A stretch of DNA of 64,000 bases. Origin: an uncultured Duncaniella sp. (lineage in GTDB: Bacteria; Bacteroidota; Bacteroidia; Bacteroidales; Muribaculaceae). Under the pieces are notes generated by a model that ran no database searches, had not been told where the DNA came from, and saw nothing but the letters and a program-made list of their open reading frames with translations. Positions 53,857 to 61,257 of the stretch are shown piece by piece. Every line of letters starts with the position of its first letter. The first letter of the stretch is position 1. The DNA is taken from assembly GCA_910586305.1 (NCBI GenBank), contig CAJUGS010000004.1:35972-99971 (forward strand), in the 5' to 3' direction. Made by a program: the position numbers and the translations under genes.

Positions 53857-55566
53857 ATGAACTTATCAGGACCCATTGACTTCAGACCGAAACTCATCTC
53901 GGCACTGCGTCACTACTCAATGGAAAAATTCAAGTCCGACCTTGTGGCCGGCATCGTCGTGGGCATCGTAGCACTCCCGCTCGCCATCGCATTCGGTATA
54001 GCCAGCGGTGTAAGCCCCACCGTGGGCCTTATCACCGCCATCATCGGCGGTTTCATCGTCTCGGCCGCCGGTGGCTGCTCCGTACAGATAGGCGGCCCCA
54101 CAGGAGCATTCATCGTCATTGTCTACAACATCATCTCCAACTTCGGTCTGGAAGGGCTCGCTGTTGCGACCTTCATGGCCGGACTGATTCTCGTGGCACT
54201 CGGCTGCTTCAGACTTGGCACAGTGATAAAGTTCATCCCCTACCCCATAGTTGTAGGATTCACGGCCGGTATAGCACTCACCATCTTCTCCACACAGATC
54301 AACGATTTCCTCGGGCTGGGTCTGCGCAATGTACCCGGCGAATTCATACCCAAATGGGGAATGTATCTAAGCAACCTGTCCAACGTCAACCTTACAACCC
54401 TTGCCGTCGGCGTGGCGTCGCTGCTCATCATCATCCTCACCCCCAAGGTGTCGCGCCGTCTTCCCGGCGCTCTCATTGCCATCATCATCGTCAGCACAGC
54501 CGTCTACTTCATCCCCGGTGTGAGTGTTGAGACCATCGGTGACCGTTTTGGCTCACTACCCACCGACATCCCTCAGCCCCACGGATTTGAGCTCAATATG
54601 GCCACCATCAACCGTCTTCTCCCCTCAGCCTTTACCATCGCCATCCTCGGAGCCATAGAGAGTCTTCTCTCCTCGACAGTGGCCGACGGTGTCACAGGCT
54701 CCCACACCAACTCCAACACCGAGCTTATCGGTCAGGGTATGGCTAATATAGTAGTCCCCTTCTTCGGCGGTATCCCCGTCACCGGCGCTATTGCCCGCAC
54801 CATGACCAATATCACCAACGGCGGACGCACTCCCGTGGCCGGAATCATCCATGCCATCGTGCTCTTCGTCATCTTCCTCTTCCTCATGCCTCTCATCAAC
54901 CTTGTGCCCATGTCGTGTCTGGCGGCTGTGCTCATCGTGGTATCTTACAATATGAGCGGATGGCGCACAATACGCGGCATATTCCACAACCCCAAGAGCG
55001 ACATCTCAGTGCTCATTCTCACATTCCTGCTCACAGTGATCTTCGACCTCACCATAGCCATAGAGATGGGTCTGCTCCTCGCTGTCATCCTGTTCCTGCG
55101 CCGAGTGATGGAGAATACGGAGATAAAGGTATATTCCGACCAGCTCGACATCGCCGACGGCTCGGAAACCACTCTCCACGAAGTGCTTAATGTCAACCCC
55201 GGAGTGGAGGTCTACGAAATCGACGGCCCGTTCTTCTTCGGCGTGGCCACAAAATTCGACGAAATGATGCGTACTACCCTTGGCTCAAAGCCCCGTGTCC
55301 GCATCATCCGTATGCGCAAAGTCCCCTTCATCGACTCCACAGCCATCCACAACCTCGAGATGCTCATCAAGTCGTCACATGAGGAAGACATCCACGTAGT
55401 ACTCTCAGGTGTCAAGGAAAATGTGCGCGAATCGCTCACAAAAGCCGGTATAGACAGCCTTCTCGGCCCCGGCCATATCTGCGACCACATAACCAAAGCC
55501 GTTGAAATGGCCAACAAACTTGCTCCGGCAAGCAGCGTCACAACCACTTCACAATCAATTGCCTGA
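53857..55566 (+). CDS. SulP-family anion transporter with STAS domain
   Basis: A 569-residue inner-membrane transporter. The N-terminal part has the SulP signature (D-L-V-A-G-I-V-V-G-I-V-A-L-P-L-A-I-A-F-G-I-A-S-G near 28-51, and G-G-P-T-G-A-F), with about 12-14 hydrophobic segments to residue 430. A cytoplasmic STAS domain follows (about 445-550, F-I-D-S-T-A-I-H-N-L-E). SulP proteins carry sulfate, bicarbonate or other anions with Na+ or H+; the substrate cannot be assigned from sequence. An EamA-type transporter starts 7 bp after the stop codon and is surely cotranscribed, though a functional link is not obvious. Confidence 0.92.
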   Translation: MNLSGPIDFRPKLISALRHYSMEKFKSDLVAGIVVGIVALPLAIAFGIASGVSPTVGLITAIIGGFIVSAAGGCSVQIGGPTGAFIVIVYNIISNFGLEGLAVATFMAGLILVALGCFRLGTVIKFIPYPIVVGFTAGIALTIFSTQINDFLGLGLRNVPGEFIPKWGMYLSNLSNVNLTTLAVGVASLLIIILTPKVSRRLPGALIAIIIVSTAVYFIPGVSVETIGDRFGSLPTDIPQPHGFELNMATINRLLPSAFTIAILGAIESLLSSTVADGVTGSHTNSNTELIGQGMANIVVPFFGGIPVTGAIARTMTNITNGGRTPVAGIIHAIVLFVIFLFLMPLINLVPMSCLAAVLIVVSYNMSGWRTIRGIFHNPKSDISVLILTFLLTVIFDLTIAIEMGLLLAVILFLRRVMENTEIKVYSDQLDIADGSETTLHEVLNVNPGVEVYEIDGPFFFGVATKFDEMMRTTLGSKPRVRIIRMRKVPFIDSTAIHNLEMLIKSSHEEDIHVVLSGVKENVRESLTKAGIDSLLGPGHICDHITKAVEMANKLAPASSVTTTSQSIA

Positions 55567-55572
55567 TAGGGT

Positions 55573-56448
55573 ATGTGGGTTTTCCTCGCCACTCTGTCGG
55601 CACTATGCCTCGGCTGCTATGATGTGATGAAGAAGCTAAGCGTCGACCGCAACAGTGTGCTCGGCGTCCTGTTTCTCAACACACTCTTCGGCGCCATACT
55701 CATGTGCCCGATTATCATCGCAGGTATATATCACGGCAACTACGGACTCGGAGGCACTCTGCAAGGCCACGGAGCCATCCTGCTCAAATCGTTCATTGTT
55801 CTGGGATCATGGCTCCTCGGCTATGCAAGCATCAAGCATCTTCCGCTCACCATAGCCGGTCCTGTCAATGCATCGCGCCCCGTGCTCGTTCTTGTCGGAG
55901 CCCTCGTCATTTTCGGCGAGCGACTCAATCTCTGGCAGTGGGCGGGAGTGCTCATAGGCTTCTGGTCGCTGTTCTTTATATCCCGTGTAGGCGGTCGGGA
56001 AGGCTTCTCCATCAAGCACAGCCGCTGGCTCTGGATGGCCATAGCGGCCACGGCACTCGGAGCTGTGAGCGCCCTCTATGACAAATACCTGCTGCGACTC
56101 TACGAGCCTCTCGAAGTGCAGGCCTGGTATTCATTCTACCAGCTCATAATCATGGGTGTCACCCTCGGGATAATGCTCAAGCTACGCCCCTCGGCCACCC
56201 CTCTGCAGTGGAGATGGACCATTCCGTTCATATCCATATTTCTCACGGTTGCCGATATAGCCTATTTCTATTCACTCTCGATAGAGGACTCCATGATAGC
56301 AGTAGTCTCCATGATACGCCGAGGCAGTGTCATTGTCTCGTTCTTCTACGGAGTAATCGCTCTCCACGAAAAGAACATCAAACTGAAACTAATCGACCTG
56401 ACAATACTTCTCGTAGGCCTGACATTCCTCGTCATAGGCAGTCTCTGA
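55573..56448 (+). CDS. EamA/DMT-family transporter
   Basis: A 291-residue inner-membrane protein with about ten hydrophobic segments and the internal duplication of EamA drug/metabolite transporters: the first repeat ends near 137 (W-A-G-V-L-I-G-F-W-S-L-F-F-I-S) and the second near 291. Repeat-end motifs are P-V-L-V-L-V-G-A-L-V-I-F-G-E-R-L-N and V-S-F-F-Y-G-V-I-A-L-H-E-K-N. The substrate is unknown; relatives move metabolites, amino acids or lipid-linked sugars. It begins 7 bp after the SulP stop and ends 17 bp before the convergent DUF3575 gene. Confidence 0.88.
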   Translation: MWVFLATLSALCLGCYDVMKKLSVDRNSVLGVLFLNTLFGAILMCPIIIAGIYHGNYGLGGTLQGHGAILLKSFIVLGSWLLGYASIKHLPLTIAGPVNASRPVLVLVGALVIFGERLNLWQWAGVLIGFWSLFFISRVGGREGFSIKHSRWLWMAIAATALGAVSALYDKYLLRLYEPLEVQAWYSFYQLIIMGVTLGIMLKLRPSATPLQWRWTIPFISIFLTVADIAYFYSLSIEDSMIAVVSMIRRGSVIVSFFYGVIALHEKNIKLKLIDLTILLVGLTFLVIGSL

Positions 56449-56465
56449 CAGGAAACAGCCATTGT

Positions 56466-57014
56466 CTAATCGTCGATAAGAAACACCACCGACAGAGCCG
56501 CCTTTGTCGGGCCGAAATAATTGCGGGTGCGGTGGGCAATCTTCTGCCCACAGCTCCCGCATTCATATTTGTCATAAAAATACCTCGCATATCCGAGTGC
56601 AAGCTCGGCCTCGAGAGACCATCTGCTGCCGAGACGCCAGGCCCAACCGAAGCCAGCGCCAAATCCGACAGCCGGACCCTGCCAGCGTCCCCTGTCGCCA
56701 AACATGACATTAAACTGGCCTCCAAACAGATGTCCGGCGAAAAAACCTCCTTCGAGAGCCTCGCCGAGCCACAGACGGCCCTCGGGCTGCACGATCCAGT
56801 GACGCCATCGCCGCCCATGAGAGAGAGTCCAGTTGTTGTAGTCGAACATTATGTCGACACTCCACCGACGCTCAACCTTAACCTCCACGCCCACATTCAC
56901 ATTAAGGAAAGCGTCGTACAGGAGATTGCTCTTCACGGCCACTTGCCCCGAAGTCTCTTGCGAGCCACACACGACAGCAGCCAGCACTAATAATATGCAA
57001 CGTAAGTATTTCAT
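56466..57014 (-). CDS. DUF3575 outer-membrane-type protein
   Basis: A 182-residue secreted protein (signal peptide 1-23) of the DUF3575 family: A-V-K-S-N-L-L-Y-D-A-F-L-N-V-N-V-G-V-E, then alternating beta strands with G-P-A-V-G-F-G-A-G-F-G-W and a short loop with C-G-S-C before the end. The family is a small eight-stranded barrel typical of Bacteroidetes, often near fimbrial or envelope genes; its role is not known. The final strand is T-K-A-A-L-S-V-V-F-L-I-D-D. It is divergent from rprX with a 218-bp spacer, which contains the rprX promoter; no -7 box was found for this gene. Confidence 0.85.
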   Translation of the reverse strand: MKYLRCILLVLAAVVCGSQETSGQVAVKSNLLYDAFLNVNVGVEVKVERRWSVDIMFDYNNWTLSHGRRWRHWIVQPEGRLWLGEALEGGFFAGHLFGGQFNVMFGDRGRWQGPAVGFGAGFGWAWRLGSRWSLEAELALGYARYFYDKYECGSCGQKIAHRTRNYFGPTKAALSVVFLIDD

Positions 57015-57079
57015 ATTCTTAAAACGTGTTATATCACACTAATGTTTTTCGCAATAAATCATAAGATTCAGCTATTTAC

Positions 57080-57110
57080 TTGCACGGTTCACATTTTTAT
57101 GTTAATTTTG
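57080..57110 (+). promoter_or_regulatory. Promoter of rprXY
   Basis: TTG (57080-57082), 20 nt, then TAATTTTG (57103-57110). Transcription would begin near 57116, with a leader of about 115 nt before rprX at 57233, AT-rich up to about 57190. Nothing structured was recognised in the leader. Confidence 0.72.
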
Positions 57111-57232
57111 GCTCGAAATGTTAAATTATAAACTCATAACATTTTAATTAATTTTACAACAATTACACATTCCGTTTGTTAAAACTATAGCTACACTCCT
57201 GCCACCGGCAAGGATGTATCTACTCCAACGAT

Positions 57233-58729
57233 ATGAAAAAGTCTACAATCTGGTATCTCACAATAATAATGGCGCTCACCTTCTGCGGCTTGCTCTACGT
57301 ACAGATAATGTACATGAACAATATGAAGAAGATGCGCGACGACCAGTTCGCCGAAGGTGTGAAACGGTCACTCTATGCCGTGACCACCAGGCTGGAACAG
57401 GATGAGACAAAGCACTTTCTCGAGGAGGATATGGCTTCGATGGAGACCCGTTTCTACCCTCGCCCCAACGCTGACGGCTCTGTTGGCATCAACAACAAGT
57501 TTACCTCGTCGGAGGGCATAAACTACGACCTCACGCTCCGCATGAACGTGGACCGGCAGCAGGCCAACCGCTCCATGCGCGAACTCATGCACGGCAAGTA
57601 TCTCTACCAGAAAGGGCTGCTTGACGAGGTGATACTTAGCATCATCAACCAGTCGAGCAACCGTCCCATCTCCGAGCGTGCCGACTCGGCCGAGGTGTCA
57701 CGCTACCTCCGCTCCGAACTCGACAACAACGGCCTGAACCTGCCCTATGAATATGCCGTGGTGAACCGCGTCGGCGCAATCGTCTATCGCTCGGAACACT
57801 ATAGTCCGACGCTCTCCGACGAGTCAAGTATGTTTGTCCAGACTCTGTTTCCCAACGACCCCAAGAACAAGATGTACTACCTCAAGGTGTATTTCCCCAC
57901 CAAGAGCGACTATATCTTCTCCTCCATACGCTTCATGATTCCGTCGTTTATCTTCACTTTCATCCTTCTGGTCACCTTCGTATGCACCATCATTCTCGCA
58001 TTCCGCCAGAAGAAGCTCACGGAGATGAAAAACGACTTCATCAACAACATGACCCACGAATTCAAGACGCCCATCTCCACCATATCGCTTGCCGCCCAGA
58101 TGCTTAACGACAATGCAGTGCTGAAATCTCCAGCCATGCTGGGCCATATATCCACCGTCATCAACGACGAGACAAAGCGTCTGAGATTCCAGGTGGAGAA
58201 GGTGTTGCAGATGTCGATGTTTGACCGCGGAAAAGCCACCCTGCGCATACAGAATGTAGACGCAAACACGATAATAGCCGGCATCACATCCACATTCAAG
58301 CTGAAAGTGGAAAAATATGGCGGCCACATTGAGACTATACTCGGTGCCAAAGATTCAACGGTCAGCGTAGATGAAATGCATTTCACCAACGTGATATTCA
58401 ACCTCCTCGACAATGCCGTGAAATATAGGCGCGAGGAAGTGCCGCTGTCGCTCATAGTGGCCACTCGAGATATAAAGACCCACGGACAGGAACGATTTGA
58501 AGTGACAATCACCGACAATGGAATAGGCATGAGACGCGAGGACCTGAAGAAAATATTCGAGAAGTTCTACCGCGTTTCCACCGGAAACCGCCACGATGTC
58601 AAGGGATTCGGACTCGGACTCGCCTACGTGAAGAAAATGATAGCCGAACTCGGAGGCGAAATAGCCGTCGAAAGCGAGCTAAACACCGGAACAAAATTCA
58701 TAATAACTCTACCTATAACACAAAACTGA
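57233..58729 (+). CDS. rprX: Sensor histidine kinase RprX
   Basis: A 498-residue membrane sensor kinase: first membrane segment about 6-27, a periplasmic domain of some 200 residues (28-230), second segment about 233-256, then HisKA with the phospho-accepting His275 (N-N-M-T-H-E-F-K-T-P-I-S) and HATPase_c with N-box L-L-D-N-A-V-K-Y and G-boxes D-N-G-I-G-M and G-F-G-L-G-L-A. With the following regulator it closely resembles RprX/RprY, first described in Bacteroides fragilis. In that group RprY has been linked to envelope and energy metabolism, including the Na+-pumping NADH dehydrogenase. The regulator starts 8 bp after its stop. The presence of this pair does not by itself link it to the RG-II locus. 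Confidence 0.92.
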   Translation: MKKSTIWYLTIIMALTFCGLLYVQIMYMNNMKKMRDDQFAEGVKRSLYAVTTRLEQDETKHFLEEDMASMETRFYPRPNADGSVGINNKFTSSEGINYDLTLRMNVDRQQANRSMRELMHGKYLYQKGLLDEVILSIINQSSNRPISERADSAEVSRYLRSELDNNGLNLPYEYAVVNRVGAIVYRSEHYSPTLSDESSMFVQTLFPNDPKNKMYYLKVYFPTKSDYIFSSIRFMIPSFIFTFILLVTFVCTIILAFRQKKLTEMKNDFINNMTHEFKTPISTISLAAQMLNDNAVLKSPAMLGHISTVINDETKRLRFQVEKVLQMSMFDRGKATLRIQNVDANTIIAGITSTFKLKVEKYGGHIETILGAKDSTVSVDEMHFTNVIFNLLDNAVKYRREEVPLSLIVATRDIKTHGQERFEVTITDNGIGMRREDLKKIFEKFYRVSTGNRHDVKGFGLGLAYVKKMIAELGGEIAVESELNTGTKFIITLPITQN

Positions 58730-58736
58730 AACAACT

Positions 58737-59444
58737 ATGGAAGAACGTTTGCGCATACTACTGTGTGAGGACGACGAAAACCTCGGAATGCTTCTGCGGG
58801 AATACCTCCAGGCAAAGGGGTTTAACGCCGACCTCTACCCCGACGGCGAAAGTGGCTACAAAGCCTTCCTCAAAGGAAAATACGACCTTTGCGTACTCGA
58901 CGTGATGATGCCAAAAAAAGACGGCTTCGCACTCGCCCAGGAGATACGTACCGTCAATTCCGAAGTCCCCATAATCTTCCTCACCGCCAAATCGCTCAAG
59001 GAGGACATCCTCGAAGGATTCAAAATCGGAGCCGACGACTACATCACCAAACCTTTCTCGATGGAAGAGCTCGTATTCCGTATCGAGGCCATCCTTCGCC
59101 GTGTACGTGGCAAGAAAGGGAAGGAAATCACAATGTACAAGATAGGAAAATTCACCTTCGACACCCAGAAGCAGGTGCTCCTCATCGACGACAAAGTGAC
59201 AAAGCTCACCACAAAAGAGAGCGAACTCCTCAGCCTCCTCTGCGCCCACGTCAACGAGATTCTCGAGCGCAACTTCGCTCTGAAGACCATCTGGATTGAC
59301 GATAACTACTTCAACGCACGCTCAATGGATGTCTACATCACCAAGCTCCGCAAGCATCTCAAAGACGATCCGTCCATCGAGATCATCAACATCCACGGCA
59401 AAGGCTACAAGCTCATTGCCCCGGAGATGGAGACCCAGGGATAA
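58737..59444 (+). CDS. rprY: Response regulator RprY
   Basis: A 235-residue OmpR-type response regulator. The receiver domain has the acidic pair in C-E-D-D-E, the phospho-acceptor Asp55 (C-V-L-D-V-M-M-P-K-K-D-G), Thr in F-L-T-A-K-S and Lys in D-Y-I-T-K-P-F-S. The C-terminal winged helix (about 130-230) holds T-T-K-E-S-E-L-L and A-R-S-M-D-V-Y-I-T-K-L-R-K-H-L. The receiver and DNA-binding segments look very close to RprY of Bacteroides fragilis, so the name is given. It is 8 bp after rprX and followed by a strong hairpin at 59475-59525. Confidence 0.93.
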   Translation: MEERLRILLCEDDENLGMLLREYLQAKGFNADLYPDGESGYKAFLKGKYDLCVLDVMMPKKDGFALAQEIRTVNSEVPIIFLTAKSLKEDILEGFKIGADDYITKPFSMEELVFRIEAILRRVRGKKGKEITMYKIGKFTFDTQKQVLLIDDKVTKLTTKESELLSLLCAHVNEILERNFALKTIWIDDNYFNARSMDVYITKLRKHLKDDPSIEIINIHGKGYKLIAPEMETQG

Positions 59445-59474
59445 TCCCGCTGTTTACATCCGCAAAACACAACA

Positions 59475-59525
59475 GGGCTGCGCCGTCCCCACCCAATCAT
59501 AACACAAGGGGGGACAGCGCAGCCC
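59475..59525. terminator. Hairpin after rprY
   Basis: A long inverted repeat: GGGCTGCGC-C-GTCCCC (59475-59490) pairs with GGGGAC-A-GCGCAGCCC (59510-59525) with a single mismatch and a loop of about 19 nt. No T-run follows on the plus strand, while on the minus strand the sequence after it is T-rich (TGTTGTGTTTTG). It begins about 30 bp past the rprY stop and probably ends that transcript or protects its 3' end. Confidence 0.6.
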
Positions 59526-59622
59526 ATGACATATAATAATGAAACAAAAGGGCACAATAATCAGATACACGAACGCGTTTTACATCTAAAACAATTCATC
59601 CTTATATTGCTACACACACATA

Positions 59623-60291
59623 ATGATGCGACATCTGAGAATCATCCCCCTTATTATCCTCCTCTTGCTCTCAGCCTACTCGCGGGCTGCCGAAAACGCT
59701 GACAATCGTATACTATGGGGAGCCAGAGCTGCCATCGGACTGGAAATCCCCGGTAAATGGCACGTCAACGGCACGTCAGTAAAAATGTTCCGACCCGGAG
59801 CAAGCTTCACATTAGGAGGAGTGTGCAATATTGATCTTTCCAAGGGGTTCTACCTCGAACCAGGCCTGTTGTTTTTCTGCGACAGATATGCCTATGACAA
59901 CCTGGTGTTAGCGGATAGTCAAGGGGAACCGGTGATTTCAGACCCCAAGGTGACAAAACTCGGACTCCGCCTGCCCGTCGTCGCAGGATACTCATTCAGC
60001 ATATCCGACGGCTTTGATATGGCTGTTTACACCGGTCCTCAGATCAGCTACGGAATCTCGGCCCGTGTATCGACAAAGCACAAAGACCTAATCGGCAACG
60101 ACTTCTCGACCAATCTCTACGGGACAAACGGCCAGAACCGCCTCGACCTGGCATGGAAGATAGGCCTCATGTTTCCATTCGGCACATCTGCCGTCAGCAT
60201 AGACACCGATCTCGGAATCACCGACCTGATGTCAGGTCCTGTCTCTTTCAGAGAGAACCGCCTCAGCATCGCCTATACATACTACTTCTGA
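59623..60291 (+). CDS. PorT-like outer-membrane beta-barrel protein
   Basis: A 222-residue secreted protein (signal peptide about 1-22) with the alternating strands of a small barrel: F-R-P-G-A-S-F-T-L-G-G-V-C-N-I-D-L-S-K-G (55-75), L-E-P-G-L-L-F, L-G-L-R-L-P-V-V-A-G-Y-S-F and a terminal strand L-S-I-A-Y-T-Y-Y-F ending in Phe. The pattern fits the PorT/OMP_b-brl_2 group of Bacteroidetes. A specific function cannot be assigned. The small SecD-like lipoprotein gene follows 34 bp later and is likely in the same transcript. No promoter was recognised in the 178-bp gap before it, which mainly holds the rprY hairpin. Confidence 0.8.
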   Translation: MMRHLRIIPLIILLLLSAYSRAAENADNRILWGARAAIGLEIPGKWHVNGTSVKMFRPGASFTLGGVCNIDLSKGFYLEPGLLFFCDRYAYDNLVLADSQGEPVISDPKVTKLGLRLPVVAGYSFSISDGFDMAVYTGPQISYGISARVSTKHKDLIGNDFSTNLYGTNGQNRLDLAWKIGLMFPFGTSAVSIDTDLGITDLMSGPVSFRENRLSIAYTYYF

Positions 60292-60325
60292 GCACGGGCC
60301 TTCGAGTAATTCACCACCATACAAG

Positions 60326-60715
60326 ATGAAGCTACACATCCTTATAATAACGATTTTACTCTCAGCCTGCTCGTCATCACTGCACCACCTCCCTGTCGGA
60401 CTCTACAAAATGTCGGGCGAAAGCATCATACCGACACCGGTGGTCACTTCGGACGACTTCAGCCACATATCCCTTGACACTTTATTCACGGACTATCCGG
60501 TAATAGGCATCACACTAACACCAGAAGCAACCACCCGTTTCGCCGAGGCCACTGAAGCCGCCATAGGCCAGCAGATGGCTTTTGTCTATAACGACTCTGT
60601 AATCATGGCACCACGCATAAACAGCCGCATAGAAGGCGGACGTGTACAAATCCACACACCAGACACTCCGCTACTGTATGAAATATACCGCCATCTATCC
60701 GACCAGCTCAAATAA
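60326..60715 (+). CDS. Small lipoprotein resembling the SecD P1-head domain
   Basis: A 129-residue lipoprotein (lipobox L-L-S-A-C, Cys15). Residues about 58-112 look like the head subdomain of SecD/SecF P1: I-G-I-T-L-T-P-E-A-T-T-R-F-A-E-A-T, then I-G-Q-Q-M-A-F-V-Y-N-D-S-V-I-M-A-P-R-I-N and I-E-G-G-R-V-Q-I, close to the SecD pattern of L-T-x-E-G-A-x-x-F, I-G-x-x-L-A-I-V-L-D-G-x-V-x-x-A-P and I-x-G-G. In SecD this periplasmic domain helps move emerging polypeptides. A free-standing lipidated version is unusual, and its role is unknown. It follows the PorT-like gene by 34 bp. Confidence 0.72.
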   Translation: MKLHILIITILLSACSSSLHHLPVGLYKMSGESIIPTPVVTSDDFSHISLDTLFTDYPVIGITLTPEATTRFAEATEAAIGQQMAFVYNDSVIMAPRINSRIEGGRVQIHTPDTPLLYEIYRHLSDQLK

Positions 60716-60722
60716 CATCCCG

Positions 60723-61187
60723 TTATTGCATCCGGCCAGTACCGGCCAGCACTGAATTGTAATATCTCGGATCGCCCGTAACCTCCTCACCCACAAAGGG
60801 GGGCAGTTTCACTTCGGCTTCGGCATCAGGCAACTCCACCTCGGCCAACACAAGCCCTTCGTGACGCCCATGGAACTCGTCGACTTCCCACACCCGTCCG
60901 GCCCAGGGCACAATATACCTTGTCTTGTCGATACTCCAGCCTCCGGCTACCTTCACGGCCATCTCCTCAGCATCAGCCAATGGCACTTCATACTCCCACT
61001 CGTGCCTCACGGCACCCTCGTTGGCACCCTTGACAGTCAGATAGCCGCGAGCACCCTTCACTCTCACTCTGACAGTGCCGTTGACACGGTCTGAGATATA
61101 AGCCTGCCTTATCACCGACGACGAATCGGCCATCTCGGCATAACGGCCGTCCTTCACAAGAAATTTCCGCTCTATTTCAAGTCCCAT
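60723..61187 (-). CDS. CYTH-domain phosphatase
   Basis: A 154-residue cytoplasmic CYTH protein. The N-terminal motif is G-L-E-I-E-R-K-F-L-V (the E-x-E-x-K hallmark), then R-V-R-V-K-G, T-V-K-G-A-N, V-D-E-F-H-G and V-E-L-P-D-A-E, the charged strands that line the tunnel of triphosphate tunnel enzymes. Such bacterial proteins hydrolyse inorganic triphosphate, sometimes with ADP/ATP specificity. It converges on the SecD-like lipoprotein gene (7-bp gap) and diverges from the DUF5686 gene over a 70-bp spacer containing the palindromic box at 61213-61228. Confidence 0.9.
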   Translation of the reverse strand: MGLEIERKFLVKDGRYAEMADSSSVIRQAYISDRVNGTVRVRVKGARGYLTVKGANEGAVRHEWEYEVPLADAEEMAVKVAGGWSIDKTRYIVPWAGRVWEVDEFHGRHEGLVLAEVELPDAEAEVKLPPFVGEEVTGDPRYYNSVLAGTGRMQ

Positions 61188-61212
61188 TGCTGCTTAATTC
61201 AATTTAAATGAC

Positions 61213-61228
61213 TAATTTTGCAAAATTA
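61213..61228. promoter_or_regulatory. Palindromic pair of -7 boxes between divergent genes
   Basis: The sequence TAATTTTG (61213-61220) is followed at once by CAAAATTA (61221-61228), a perfect 16-bp palindrome. Each half is a full -7 box for one strand: plus for the DUF5686 gene, minus for the CYTH gene. The two -33 regions are weaker (TTG 61187-61189 at 23 nt for plus; at 16 nt for minus). The two promoters could not be bound by polymerase at the same time. Confidence 0.5.
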
Positions 61229-61257
61229 AAAAAAAACGAGATTCCAATAGCAGCATT

